Source: Zychaea mexicana (lineage: Eukaryota > Mucoromycota > Mucoromycetes > Mucorales > Lichtheimiaceae). Taken from it: a stretch of DNA of 64,000 nt. The stretch spans positions 94,878 through 158,877 of the forward strand of contig NW_026516771.1 of assembly GCF_025766255.1 (NCBI RefSeq). Reading direction: 5' to 3'. The notes beneath the pieces were generated by a model. It was not told the origin of the DNA, did not search any database, and was given only the letters and a program-made list of their open reading frames with translations. A program made the translations under genes and the position numbers. Positions 22,966-34,859 of this stretch are shown piece by piece (position 1 is the stretch's first letter; every line of letters starts with the position of its first letter).

Positions 22966-23245
22966 TTCTACTCTTCTTCTTTATTTAAACACATCAATAT
23001 CCTGATGTATGTGTTTTAACTCGTGTATATTACAAAGTAAAACCCAAGTCTCAAAGAAGTGAGAGAAACGGTGGGTGGGGGGTGGAGGCGGGGACAGTGC
23101 ATTTATATACAACCCTTTCACCCAATGACGTGGTGGAAGCTGAAAAGATGCTAAAATAGCTGTGTAATGCGGGTGCCTTTTTTTTTTCTGCCAGCACTTT
23201 CTTTTAATACCGAACAAAAAATAACTTACTGCAGCGGATTTGCTG

Positions 23246-26200
23246 ATGCTGTCATTGGACCAACATGTTCGGTGCTGGCCATCAAGTCTTGGAGCAAATT
23301 GCCTCTTGTTTTTCTTTCTGATATGTTCGTTAGCGAGTATTAAAAGTATTGCTGCCGGCAGTGTTGACGATACGGACCATGTAATGACGGAACGACGACG
23401 ACTCGAGCTAAAGTATGGAGGGAGGAGATGGGGAGAGTTTTTTTTTCTGGGGGAGGAGCCATCGTCTATATACTGCTTATATATATATATATATATATAT
23501 TAACACTGCAATGGTCTTGTCTTCTATGTCTGTGTGTGTGTGCGGTTATGTAGGGATATGACCAAAGTAAGAAAGATGGATATATGCAAAAGAAGTTTTC
23601 TGCTCGCAGACTGGTTTGTCGTAACTAAACTACGCTCTTTGTCGTATACAGGAGATGTTCTATCATGGCTGGAGCAATTACTTGAAGCTTGCATATCCTG
23701 AAGACGAGGTATGGATAAAATATTATACCAAACAGACAAAGCAGCCAACATCGGTAATGATTTCTTATCATCGTTTTTCGTTGTTCAGTTGAATCCAATA
23801 TTATGCAACGGTCGCGGCAGTGATAAATTCAACCCGTAAGCCATATCCGCTCTACTATGTGTAGCTGCATACATGACGTAAAAAAATAGTAGCTGACCAT
23901 GAATGCCCATCGAGGATTTAGAACCAACATCAATATCAACGATATACTAGGCGATTATTCGTTAACCGTGGTCGATACGCTAGATACCCTTGCGGTAAGT
24001 TTGTTTGATATCTAATAACAGAGCAAACCACCCCCCCCCGCTGATGAAGTAAATTTTTTCAACATGTATCTACAAAAATTAGATCATGGGAGAGCAAGAG
24101 TTATTCGAGGATGCTGTCAACAGAGTGTTACGAGACGTCTCATTCAATCAGGACAACAAAGTCCAAGTTTTTGAGTCCAATATTCGTGGATTGGGTGGAT
24201 TGGTAAATGGCTATTTTAGCTTGTTCGATGTACGGGGTGGAAAAAAAGAGAGCGTGCGCCTGTGGATCCGCTCGGAGTAATATAACAAAGACTAAACATA
24301 ACGTTCCATTCAGTTATCCGCACATATTCTAGCTTCAGACCCGACGTATGGTCATATGATTGTAGGGTATCAAGGTGGATTGTTAACTCTAGCTCAAGAC
24401 TTGGCGGACCGTTTGATACCCGCTTTTCAGTATTCAAAAACTGGGTTACCCTATCCAAGAGTAGGTTTAATTGGGGATATGAAAACGGTTTTCTTTCTCT
24501 TTCCTTTAATTTATGGACTTTTATCTATTCAGGTCAATCTCCGTCATGGTGTGCCACGAACGGAAACAGTTGAAACCTGTACTGCAGGAGCGGGTAGTCT
24601 GGTATTAGAATTTGGTGTGTTGAGCAGGTTGACAAACAACACCTATTACGAGGTAAAAAAAAAGCTTAATAGGTCAGAAGTTCATAATAAAGAGAGAAAG
24701 CTAAACTGTATATACTTAGGATGTGGCCAAACGTGCATTAAACGCCTTGTGGAACCGTCGATCCGATATCGACTTACTTGGCAATGTCATCAACATCCAG
24801 ACCGGTCAATGGATTCATACTGCGTCCTCTACAGGTGCAGGCATCGATTCCTATTTTGAATACTTGTTAAAAGCCTACATCTTATTTGGCGAACCCGAAT
24901 ACCTGGACATGTTTGACGACGCGTACAAGGCCATTATGCAACACGTGCGGGATCCATCCGGCTACTTGTATCGGAACGTCCACATGAGTTCAGGTGCCTT
25001 GATGGCTACATGGATCGACAGTCTAAGTTCTTTTTGGCCAGGCGTCCAAGTGCTTTACGGTGATTTAGATTCGGCCATCAAGGGCCATCTTGTGTTTTAC
25101 AATATTTGGCGTCGATACCATGGATTACCGGAACGATTCGATTACTATCGCAAAACAGTCGATATTGGTTTTTATCCCCTCCGGCCAGAGTTTATTGAGT
25201 CTACGTATTATTTATATCGCGCGACCCGCGACCCGTTTTATCTGCATGTGGGTGAAATGGTTCTGGAGGATTTGAATAATCGGACTCGGTTGCCTTGTGG
25301 GTTTGCGACGATTGGAGATGTTCGCACGGGCCGGTTGGAGGATCGAATGGAGAGTTTCATGTTAAGTGAAACGCTTAAATATCTCTATCTCCTTTTTGAC
25401 ACTGGTAAGCTTTACGCTCATGGACTCAAGGAGGAAGGGGGAGGAGAATAACCGCCAGATAGACTGATGTTGATGACACCGAACAAACAGATAATGCATT
25501 CAACAAACTAGACTCAAACTTTGTTTTTACTACTGGTAAGTATAAAAGGGGGCCGAAATGTCATTTTGGTATGTGTTTGCTAAACGATTGATATCATGTA
25601 GAGGGACATTTCTTGCCGCTGGCTGGCCATCTCTTGAAGAAAAACGCCCCATCATCATCATCACCATCCACAACAGCCACCTGTCTTCCATACAATATCG
25701 TCACCACTGCTACTACAAGCCATCCTACTCCACACCACCTAGACTTATCGTCGATCCCTTATCGTCCCGAAACCGATTTTGCAGCAGCTATTGTGGGCTA
25801 TAACAACAATAACAACGAGGAAGGAGGAGGAGGAAGAAGAGCATCTGATCTGTTATTACATCCACAGGGTCACTGCGTTTCGCCCCATACGGTGGCACAA
25901 CAACAATCTTTTGAATTGTCATTCGGTACGGACGCACGGACCACCACGGCCAACCAAAAGTTTCATCGCCAATCGCCTAAATTTGTCGACCTCGTAGGTG
26001 GATTCCTTGCTAAATCACTCTCTGGATTAAAATTGGAAATCACAAAACGACCACAACGGACAGGTGGAGGATTCCAAGTCACTCGAGGTTAGTTATTCGA
26101 TGCTAGTACTATTACTACTACTAGTATACATACACACACACACACACACACACTTTCTTTCTTTCTCTCTTTCTCTCACTTATATATACTGTTATCACCC

Positions 26201-27445
26201 AATTCGTTGTTTTTTCTTGCTGAGAGAAAGAGAGAAAAAGCCATCCCCCATTTTCCTTTAATTAATTCTTCATTCTAGACATTTTGTACATATATTTCCA
26301 CACGCACACATTTTGTTTCTCTCTCTCTCTCCTCCTGTCAACATTGTCAAAAGAATCAATATTCATAGAATAACGTGCTCATTTTCTTTCTTTTCATTAT
26401 TTTTTGTGTTTTCGCCATATATACATAAATAACAACTGCAACAAACAGTTGATCCGAACCTAAGGTAAATCCTTTCTTTTTGTATATGTGGCACCACTGC
26501 AGAAGGTGAGGGGAAGAAAGGGGAGGAGAATCATCTGTTTTTTACATCTATATACTATATAGGCTATCTGAACATGACGTACTGATGGTCACCATGGATG
26601 CACTCGCACCTTATCTACAAAACGCGGCACTAGAACTCGATACGCCTCACGGTATCAAGCAGCCGGATCTAGACCAAGAGCAGCAACTCGCTTATGATAG
26701 CAACAACAACAACAACCAAGACCACGTTGTCCAAGTGCGTGTCCATGGCAGTCATAGCTCGCAACTCTATTATGGAATCGCTTCTGCATTCGGATCAACT
26801 TTTCCTACTGTGAATGATGACCCAGACGACGAGGACAATGAAGACATGATGCGAAACCTGCAAGCGATTTATTTCTTACACGACCATCGACTGTTGGGTT
26901 GCGATCGCTACAGTGCAACAGACCAAGCATTGATTCGTGACAAGGTGCTTGTCGTGAGTCGCGGTGGGTGCACATTCTCCCGCAAGGTGATATGGGCGCA
27001 AGAAGCAGGCGCACGCGCTGTCATTTTTGTAAACAGTGACCAAGACTCGGGAACAACATTCCGAGCGATGGCGGCGTCGGCAGAAGAATTGGAACCGGAT
27101 TTGCCGCAACATCCCACAATCATACCCAGCTTGACACTTTCTCTGGACGATGGCATCGAGTTGATCACGTTCGTAAACGAGGAGGAAGGGTTGCACCTGG
27201 ACGACGACGATGATAATGACGATGGTGGTATCAGTAGCAGTAGCAGTAGCAGTAGTAGTAGTAGTATTCAAAACAACAACAGGCCTGTCAAATTGGATCT
27301 GCTCAAGATGACACCCCCTCCTCCTCCTTCTTCTTCTGATAGAAATGACGATGGTTCGCCACCCTCGTTCACAAGGGCAACCCAACCTGTCTATCTCAAG
27401 TTGCACGGACAGCGCGTGCATAATTTTATTGTCCTCCTCCGCTAG
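23246..27445 (+). CDS. EDEM3-like ER degradation-enhancing alpha-mannosidase (GH47) with PA domain
   Basis: Twelve exons: 23246-23380, 23652-23708, 23789-23835, 23922-23994, 24083-24202, 24314-24460, 24533-24652, 24720-25404, 25491-25535, 25602-26087, 26449-26464 (16 nt) and 26563-27445, giving about 937 aa. From exon 2 on all phases agree. Exon 1 is less sure: [10 protein letters not shown] (to 23412) looks conserved but is out of phase with exon 2, so I end it at 23380. GH47 motifs include [56 protein letters not shown] and [17 protein letters not shown], keeping the acidic active-site residues. After a disordered Asn/His insert, [10 protein letters not shown] marks a PA domain, as in EDEM3; the tail has a Ser run and acidic patches. 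A signal anchor lies at the N-terminus. It would trim mannose from misfolded ER glycoproteins for ERAD. No KDEL is present. Confidence 0.88.
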
Positions 27446-27646
27446 TATTTCTGTTTCGAGCTACTTTTATATCTCCTCCTTCCTGCACTCCCTCTCTCTC
27501 TCTCTCCCGGCTTCCTTTTTTACTCTTTCTTTCAACTTTATAATCCTTCGTCTTCCCCCCACCCTTCGTCCGTCGTTCCAAACACACTCTTTTTTCTTCT
27601 TGACACTTTTCTAAAACAACGTATATATACATATTAGCGTAAAAAT

Positions 27647-29407
27647 ATGGCGTTTGTCGGGAAACTGAGCATGGGCTCCATTAGCAACTTTTTCAGCTCA
27701 GTCTCAAGCATGTACAATGAACTTAATCCAGCAACTTTGTCGGGTGCAGTCGATATCGTTGTTGTCGAGCAACCCGATGGCGAATTGGCTTGTTCACCAT
27801 TTCATGTTCGATTCGGTAAATTCTCACTACTTATGCCTCAAGAGAAAAAGGTGAGTCCGGGTAATAATAAAAACAATAATGATATGTTGGTGTGTGTGTG
27901 TGTGTGTGTGTTCATATGAAACGCACAAAAAAAAAAAGAAGGTTGATCCATGTGTTCAAATAAAGCAATATTAAAAAAAAAGAGACATAAACTAATATGA
28001 CTGATGTATATACACCATTTAAAAATTGGAAAGGTCAACATCATAGTCAATGACTCAAAAGTGCCTTATGTGATGAAACTCGGTGAGGCCGGGGAAGCGT
28101 TTTTCATATTCGAGACAGAACATGAAGTGCCGGAAGAATTCCAAACGTCACCGTTAATGGAAGCAGTGGACGAAACCAAACCGGGTGAAGTAGGTTGCGC
28201 GTTCTTTTTTGGGGGACAACAAGTGATATGTACAATGCAATTTAACGGAAAAACGTCATTTTGTCACAGGAGCCTCCGTATCTGGATATCGGAGAGTCCA
28301 AGAATCAATCTACTGCTTTGGATTCATCAAAATCGGCAACACCATCGTTGTCGTCACCGACAGGTAATGGGGTTTTACAAAGGAGAGGGATCTTGAATAG
28401 CAGTAGTAGTAGCGGTGGTGGATTGAATGAACTCTTTTGTTGTCCCATCAGAACAAAGTTCAACAAAAGACGACGACGATAAGGATGAATTTGACGAGGA
28501 TGAAGAAGACGAGCAACAACGACAACAGACACCAAGCATCGACACGAGCACGGGTGGTGGTGACATTCACAAACTACGAGTACCGGCCGAGCTACAATCA
28601 CCAAAGATGATTATTGAAGAACAAATGGATAAAGTCGTTACCAAAGTGGATCCATACCGAAAACATCATCGGCTAGAAGAAATGACCGACAAACTTGCAT
28701 TACATCAGCATGATGATGACGCTAATGACAGCAATTCACCTCACGGGAACGAACAAGTACCAGCAAAACACGACACATACCCACTCGACGATGGATCCAC
28801 ACTCCTTGAACGTGTAGTTCCGGCCGAAGCAGTTACATCGACAACGATTGCGCGGGAAACGTTCATTGTCCGACCTGCTCATGGCGATATCCAGAGCACG
28901 TGGTTAGATGTCACGCATACGTCAATGCAGGATGGTTTGGCTGATATGGTCAAAGGGGGTGGGGCTGCTGCTGCTGCTAGTGGTGGTGACCATCAACATC
29001 AGCAGCAACATAAGAATGCAGAACACGAATCGATTGTGTTGGATATTGCAGGCTACAAAACTCAACAGCAAGAAAAGAACGATCACGGCAATCACTCGAT
29101 CCTTGACAATATTGAGCAAGCCAAGCAGGAGGCGTTGGAAGCGGCTAAAAATCATCAGCAAAAACATGGGAACTTTGACAGCGACCTTGCAAAAGAAGAA
29201 CAACAACATGCGTTTGTCAGTTCTCCTAGACCTATTGATGATGATGACGATGATGTAAAGGATGGCAACGACCACGACCCCACCCACGACGAAAAGAAAG
29301 ACGAGAAAGAGGTTTCAAAAGAAAAGACAACCAATGGATGGGGCTGGGGCACCACGCGCACAACGGCCTCAACGACGATGGATAGTATGACACAACAACA
29401 ACAACAA

Positions 29408-29464
<57 letters not shown>

Positions 29465-31582
29465 GCAGTAGTGGGCACCAAAAAGCTGCAAATGGAGCCA
29501 GGTGCAGTGTATCGTGTCGAACTAAGCTTATGCGGTTTAACGACGTTTGGCGCCCAAGAAAATGAAAACGCTAAAGTGTTCAACCAACATCAAATCACAT
29601 ACGATACGTTTGTCCATACCCCGAATTTGCTCAACGACCAGCGGTTGGTGTTCCGCTATGAAGGACGCTATTATGCCGCAGGGCGCACGGGTCCGCTTTT
29701 CACGTCGCTGTTTCTGTTCCACGAACCCCTGGCCAATACGGAGCATCAAAATGACCAGCAACAGGTTCAACAGGACCAACAGGCAGATAGTCGCGAATCG
29801 TACTTGTTTGGTCGCGGATGGCGGCAATGGTGGAGTCGATCTTCTGTTACTGGGCCATCCGGGTCGTTGCCTGGCAACGATAACAACAACAACACCGTGA
29901 CAACGGGCGACGAGGAACACCAGAAAACAGCAACAACAACAACACGACTCACAACGACTACGACAACAACATCAGTGGGTTGGTCGGCAGAACAAGGCCA
30001 TCCAGACGAACAGCACGGTAACACCGACCAAAGCAACAACAACAAGAACAACCGCGACCAAGCATTTGTGGCACCCCACAAGAACTACGCAAAGACGCTG
30101 CGACTGACATCAGACCAACTCAAAAGCCTTGGACTCAAAAAGGGTGCCAACACTGTGACATTTTCTGTCACGACAGCGTATCAAGGCACTGCAACATGCA
30201 TGGCACAAATCTTTTACTGGGACTATGACATTCAGATTGTGATATCCGACATTGACGGCACGATCACCAAATCCGACGCATTGGGACACGTGTTTAATTT
30301 CATTGGCAAGGACTGGACGCACACGGGGGTAGCGAAATTGTATACAGACATTGTCAACAACGGATACCATGTCATGTACTTGACCAGTCGAGCGATTGGC
30401 CAAGCCGACACGACGCGCGACTACTTGAAGCGCGTTGAACAAGGGAAGCATCAGCTGCCGGCAGGTCCTGTGATTATGTCGCCTGACCGATTGTTTACAT
30501 CGTTCCATCGCGAGGTGATTATGCGCAAACCCGAGGTGTTCAAAATGGCCTGCCTGCGAGATATCCAGCGCCTGTTTGGTGGCCACAATCCATTCTATGC
30601 TGGATTTGGCAACCGTATCACCGACGCGATCTCGTATCGTAGTGTGGATGTGCCGGCTTCGCGGATCTTTACGATCGCGCCCAATGGTGACGTCAAGTTG
30701 GAACTGTTGTTGGGGTTTTTGTCGTCGTATCTCCACTTGAACGATCTGGTCGACCAGATCTTCCCGCCGATCAATAAGGCGATTGGCGAAGCGTTTAGTG
30801 ATTGGAATTTTTGGAAACAGCCGTTGCCGCAAGTCGATATTCCAGAATTGATAGAGGAGGATATCAAGAATCGACCACCGCCCACATCGCCCAAGCCAGT
30901 GCCGATCAAACCTGACCCAACTTCTGCGTTGCCCAGTGAGGCGGTCGTTGAATCAGAAGCACAGAAACAGCGACAGCAGCGCGGTATCCTCCGAAGCTTT
31001 ACCTCACGATCCTCATCATCAAGTACTACAACTACAACAACAACAACAACAACAACAACAACACCAGCAACACCAAGCACGAGCGATTCGACTGTGGGCA
31101 GATTAGGAGAGCGGCACTATTCCACTTCGACGCCATCGTTGATTATAACTCCACGCAGTGGTCGTACGAGTCCTACAGAAAGCGTTCGCTCTGCTTCACC
31201 CACGCCAGCAACAGCACGGAGACAAGAAGCACACGATAATGTGACGGGCGATGAAAAAGCAGGTGTTGCGGCAATGCCACATCATGCGTCTTATCATCTC
31301 CACTCTGCAGATGATTTGTTGACAGCACAGCAACAGCAACAACAACACTTGGCACCGGCACCCTCGACTTCATCTTCTGCAAGTCTGATGAATAAAATGA
31401 CGACAGGGTTTGGCGGTGTGTTAACGCGCACATTTGCACCTCGCAAGTCGTCGTTGTCTGAAGAATTGCTAGAGCATCCGTCCACATTGTCTAGGACGGG
31501 GAGCAAGGATGAAGAACAGACGTTTGACTTGGAGGAGGAGGAGGAAGAAGAACTCGATTTGGACAGCATTCCTTTCATATAA
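27647..31582 (+). CDS. PAH1: Lipin-family Mg-dependent phosphatidate phosphatase
   Basis: Exons 27647-27850, 28034-28189, 28270-28363 and 28452-31582 give 1194 aa with consistent phases. The N-terminal lipin domain begins with an amphipathic stretch, then PATLSGAVDIVVVEQPDG and FHVRFGKF; exon 2 has LGEAGEAFF with the conserved glycine. The HAD-type C-terminal lipin domain carries the DxDxT motif as DIDGT (751-755), followed by KDWTHTGVAKLY and YLTSRAIGQAD. The enzyme makes diacylglycerol from phosphatidate and controls lipid-droplet and nuclear-membrane growth. Between the domains is a ~500-residue disordered region with a pure CAG/CAA glutamine tract of about 24 residues (~466-490). The C-terminus has a Thr run and an acidic EEEEEEELDLDSIPFI end, like the Nem1-Spo7-interacting tail of yeast Pah1. 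Symbol by family (ned1 in fission yeast). Confidence 0.93.
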
Positions 31583-31966
31583 ATACTAGTAATCATACCC
31601 TTTTAACTTTTCCACTCAATTGTAAACCAACCCCATACAGCCCATACATATACAAGTTACATACACACACACACACACACACACACACCTATAAGCATCA
31701 TCATCATCCTTTAAACACCTTCATTTGTAGAACCCTCTTTTTCTCTCTCTCTTTTGGCATATTCACATAGCCATGATCATGTGTACCATACTAGCATACT
31801 ATTTGCATGATTGTCTCCCACGTTTCCAATCAGAAAGGGCAAAGGTCAATGTCATGAGGGTAGTAAAGATATGTATATATTGAAGAGCGAGAAAGAGAAA
31901 AAGGTGTGTGTGTGTGAACTGAGAATATGTACAACAAAAAACAAAAAACCAGAGCTACTTTTTTCT
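31583..31966. other. Convergent intergenic region with CA microsatellite
   Basis: 3' flanks of the lipin gene and the minus-strand small gene. (CA)n at about 31662-31688. Nothing else recognised. Confidence 0.6.
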
Positions 31967-32278
31967 CTACTCGTCAAAGACAGTATTAAAAGTAGGGCTA
32001 AATGAATCACTAGGTTCACCACTGTCCGAGGACGACGAAAGAGAACGGTGTTGTGTATCATGATGATGGTCCGCCTCGAGCATAGACACATTGTCCTTGT
32101 TGTAGAGTGCATGGATGTCAGTCTTGTCTTGATTACTGGCCAGTTCTTTTGCTTCTCCGGGCTGTGGGACAACAGGTGTCATGGTGTACTTTCTTTTGCT
32201 TGCTGCAAAGACTGGACTGGCCACTGTCACTGGACGACAACGAGCAGCGACAAGAGTCATGATATTACGTGGAAGCAT
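31967..32278 (-). CDS. Small hypothetical protein, probably mitochondrial
   Basis: A single-exon open frame from 32278 to 31967, 103 aa. The first ~35 residues are rich in Arg, Ala, Ser and Val with no acids (MLPRNIMTLVAARCRPVTVA), as in mitochondrial presequences. The rest is hydrophilic, with a His-Asp stretch and an acidic Ser-rich tail. The upstream flank has GATATGTGT repeats and a GA run, typical of promoter or 5' UTR sequence. I do not recognise the family. The frame is credible because of start context and composition, but it is short. Confidence 0.55.
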   Translation of the reverse strand: MLPRNIMTLVAARCRPVTVASPVFAASKRKYTMTPVVPQPGEAKELASNQDKTDIHALYNKDNVSMLEADHHHDTQHRSLSSSSDSGEPSDSFSPTFNTVFDE

Positions 32279-32364
32279 CTTACTGTGATATGTGTGTGAT
32301 ATGTGTGTGATATGTGTGATATGTGTGTGTTTGAAGAGAGAAAGAAATGCGTTGCAGTGCTTGT

Positions 32365-32395
<31 letters not shown>

Positions 32396-32425
32396 AAGTA
32401 GAAGAAGAGAAGGAGGAGGGGATAT

Positions 32426-32821
32426 TTATTGAGAAGAAGGAGGATTGGATTTGTTCTTTAACCAATTGAGATAAGCAACTGAATGCGTTGGCTGTGACAG
32501 GGGCGTCACATGCACTGGTGGCGCTGCGAACCATAGCAACTGTTGCTCCTCCTCTTGCTGTTGTTGCTGTTGGCGCTTCTTGTATGCAATCGCTGTTATT
32601 GGTCAACTAGGGTCAGACGCGTTTCATCATAAAAACTTAATCTCAACCCCTCCCCCCTAGACCATCACCACTTTTGAGATTAAATTACAGATGTCATGCG
32701 GAATGCTCTCAGCCGGTGGTCTTTGTTGTTGTTGCTGTTGTTGGTGTTGACTCTGGTAATAGTGCGACGGTGAAGATTGCCCCGATGTGGATGAATGCGT
32801 TGGTGATGGAGCAGCGTACAT
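32426..32821 (-). CDS. Small conserved-looking protein of unknown function
   Basis: Two minus-strand exons, 32821-32689 and 32592-32426, joined in phase (donor T|GTAATT, acceptor AACAG), encode 99 aa. The product starts MYAAPSPTHSSTSG, has a polyQ stretch, then PPAESIPHDISIAYKKR, a second Gln/Glu run, and LLWFAAPPVHVTPL followed by HSVAYLNWLK. The last block (L-W-F-x-A-P-P-x-H-V plus HSVAYLNW) has the look of a constrained motif. I suspect a chromatin- or transcription-complex accessory protein but cannot name it. It is divergent from the TFIIS-domain gene at 33112, sharing a ~290-bp promoter. Confidence 0.6.
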
Positions 32822-33111
32822 TGTATGTGCTATTTTTTTAAGGGTTAGAAGGAATAGGGGAGGGAAAAAGAAAAAAGAGCCAAAGAGAATGCTTGCTCAG
32901 ACACAAAAAAGAAAAATTTCCTAAAAAGTCGAACCTAATCTCTTGCCAGCGATTGAAACCCCTCCCACCCCCACTTTAAACTAGAAAGACGCAACTCCCC
33001 CGTCATTCATGCGTTTTCTTTTCTACTTGTTCTTGTCGTCGTCGTACTGATTCACTTTTTTCTTCTTTGTATTCACCCACACACACAGCAATAGCAATAG
33101 CAACAGCGACA
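32822..33111. promoter_or_regulatory. Bidirectional promoter region
   Basis: 290 bp between the divergent starts at 32821 (minus) and 33112 (plus). It contains poly-pyrimidine stretches (CCCCTCCCACCCCCAC near 32959) and CAATAG repeats next to the plus-strand ATG. No specific operator is recognised. Confidence 0.5.
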
Positions 33112-33818
33112 ATGGATCCAGTGCGTCGTAAAGGTGAGAGTTGAGATAGAGATGATGATGATGATGCATGCATGTCATATCGGATATGCGCACACTATGT
33201 ACCGCAGACTACTGTGGCAGTCTTTCTAGAAAGTCGGTTCTTACTCGAATCCCGTCACTTATGCAATGTATGGGTAGGTACCCAGTTGCTGCAGCAAGCT
33301 CTTGGCGCTTCATCTGGTACATAAATCTAAAAAGAATAAAAAAAGAGAATCCCCATCCCCACCCCTTGCCCTTCTTTTGCGTTCCTCGGAACAATCGACA
33401 TTCATCTGTCTGGGTGTTGTAAATTCTATATGTAGAAGGTGTCGCAGAAGCCATCGAACACGAGATTTACGAGTCGCATGAATCCAAAGTCGACGACAGC
33501 TACAAGGAGTCTCTCCGCACGCACTTGTTCAATCTAAAGCAGAATGACCCCTTACGCCAACGCGTACTTTCGGGCGATATCACGCCTGCCGACTTTGCTC
33601 AAATGGTAACTTCTTTCCCTCTCAAACGACAATTGTGTGAAGAGAAGAAAAATATAACCCTTGTTGTTGTTTTTTAGTCGACAGACGATATGGCAGGTCC
33701 AGAGTTACGAATGACAGAACAACACTTGAGACGACAATCCATTACTGATTCCATCTTCCATGACCACATTCGACCACGTCATCGTAACCAAGACAATCTC
33801 GATGAAGATAAACCTTGA
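33112..33818 (+). CDS. Small stand-alone TFIIS central-domain protein
   Basis: Exons 33112-33133 (22 nt), 33436-33605 and 33678-33818, phases consistent, encode 110 aa. AEAIEHEIYESHESK, then SYKESLRTHLFNLK, then DPLRQRVLSGDITPADFAQM and STDDMAGPELR follow the pattern of the TFIIS central domain (three-helix bundle binding Pol II). Full TFIIS is ~300 aa with an N-terminal LW domain and a C-terminal zinc ribbon carrying RSADEP; both are missing here. The protein therefore lacks the cleavage-stimulating ribbon and could only bind polymerase or act as a regulator. The first exon is only seven codons and the start ATG is the only one available. Confidence 0.78.
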
Positions 33819-34489
33819 AAGAAAGAAAGTGTCTCCTTTCCCCTCCACCCTCTCCTTGTCCTTTCTCCCCTCTATGATATGTCTTGAGGACAACTGTAAA
33901 CATCAAAAAATATAGCTAGCCACGTGTATAGTTTCAAAGTAATTATGCTTTTGCATGTTGGACATCGTCACAACACAGCCTGCACAACAAGTATTGCTTT
34001 TTTGGTAGTTCTTCCTTTGCGAGCAGACAGAATTCCATCCTTCTTGAAACTATGATTGTCACAAAGATAACTTTAAAAATCCCAAAATGATAGCCCGCGT
34101 TCTTCTAAAGCATTCGCGTAAAATAGTGTCCAATTCTAACTCGGTCTAGAATATGTACAGCATGGTAATGTTGCTGCCCGTTCAGCCAATTTATCAATCA
34201 AATATACGACTGGTTACATTGCATGTAGCAATAATGATCATCCCCCGCATTCAACCGTTCTTGTTGTTGAAGAATGATTCAAGTAGTGTAGCGAAAACCA
34301 ATGGATTGATCAAAGTCAGAAAAACTCTGTACTGTACATCACAGAATGGATCTCTTGTGATATACAAAAGTGGGCAGTAGGGTAAGAACTAAACGCTTCC
34401 ACTAGCATCACACTTGCATTCTTGGATTGTTGCGGTTATTCCACCATATATTGATCATCACCAACCATAGTTTTCATTTTCTGCTGTGG
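33819..34489. other. Intergenic region
   Basis: 3' flank of the TFIIS-domain gene and upstream sequence of a dead P450. A 75-codon frame at 34153-34380 has no features. Nothing recognised. Confidence 0.5.
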
Positions 34490-34859
34490 CTGCTTCGGAA
34501 TGCATACATGGACGTACGGAAGATCAGGCACTGGATGAACCTTTTTGGCTTTTATATGATAGCGATAATGCTTTACCCAAACGCGGCAGCAGCTACCATT
34601 CCAGCTGTTGTACTGGCAACAACATTTGTGTTGCGGCGGGTAACATCAGATAACCCGCTGCATTCGCTGGAAAACCTACGCCGAAAGGAATTCGCCCGTT
34701 TCTCGGCAGATACATAGTGCGTAATATTGTTCCTTCTCTGCATGAGAATGGCAACTTGATACCGCGCACGCTCGAAACGCTACTTCCAAAACCTGGGCCT
34801 ATTGGTGTGAGCCCTAGTCCGTTTGAAATTCGCTTTGCTCCCAGAGACAACAAAGAATG
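34490..34859 (+). pseudogene. Cytochrome P450 relic 1 (N- and C-terminal ends joined, middle deleted)
   Basis: 34500-34717 encodes a P450 N-terminal anchor-like stretch (HWMNLFGFYMIA, then AAAATIPAVVLATTFVLRR), comparable with the anchor of the intact P450 at 41.5 kb. Only a few bases later, 34722-34859 encodes a P450 C-terminus: NGNLIPRTLETLLP followed by VSPSPFEIRFAPRDN. This matches NGNQVPATLETVPP and VSPSSFEVRF of the intact gene. The whole catalytic middle is missing, so a single large internal deletion joined the ends. Confidence 0.75.

Noticed and set aside
29155..29583. Minus-strand frame with a cysteine run
   Set aside because: It is the antisense of the lipin glutamine tract.
32519..32540. 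X-box-like AACCATAGCAACTG
   Set aside because: It lies inside the coding exon of the small minus-strand gene, so the match is probably incidental.
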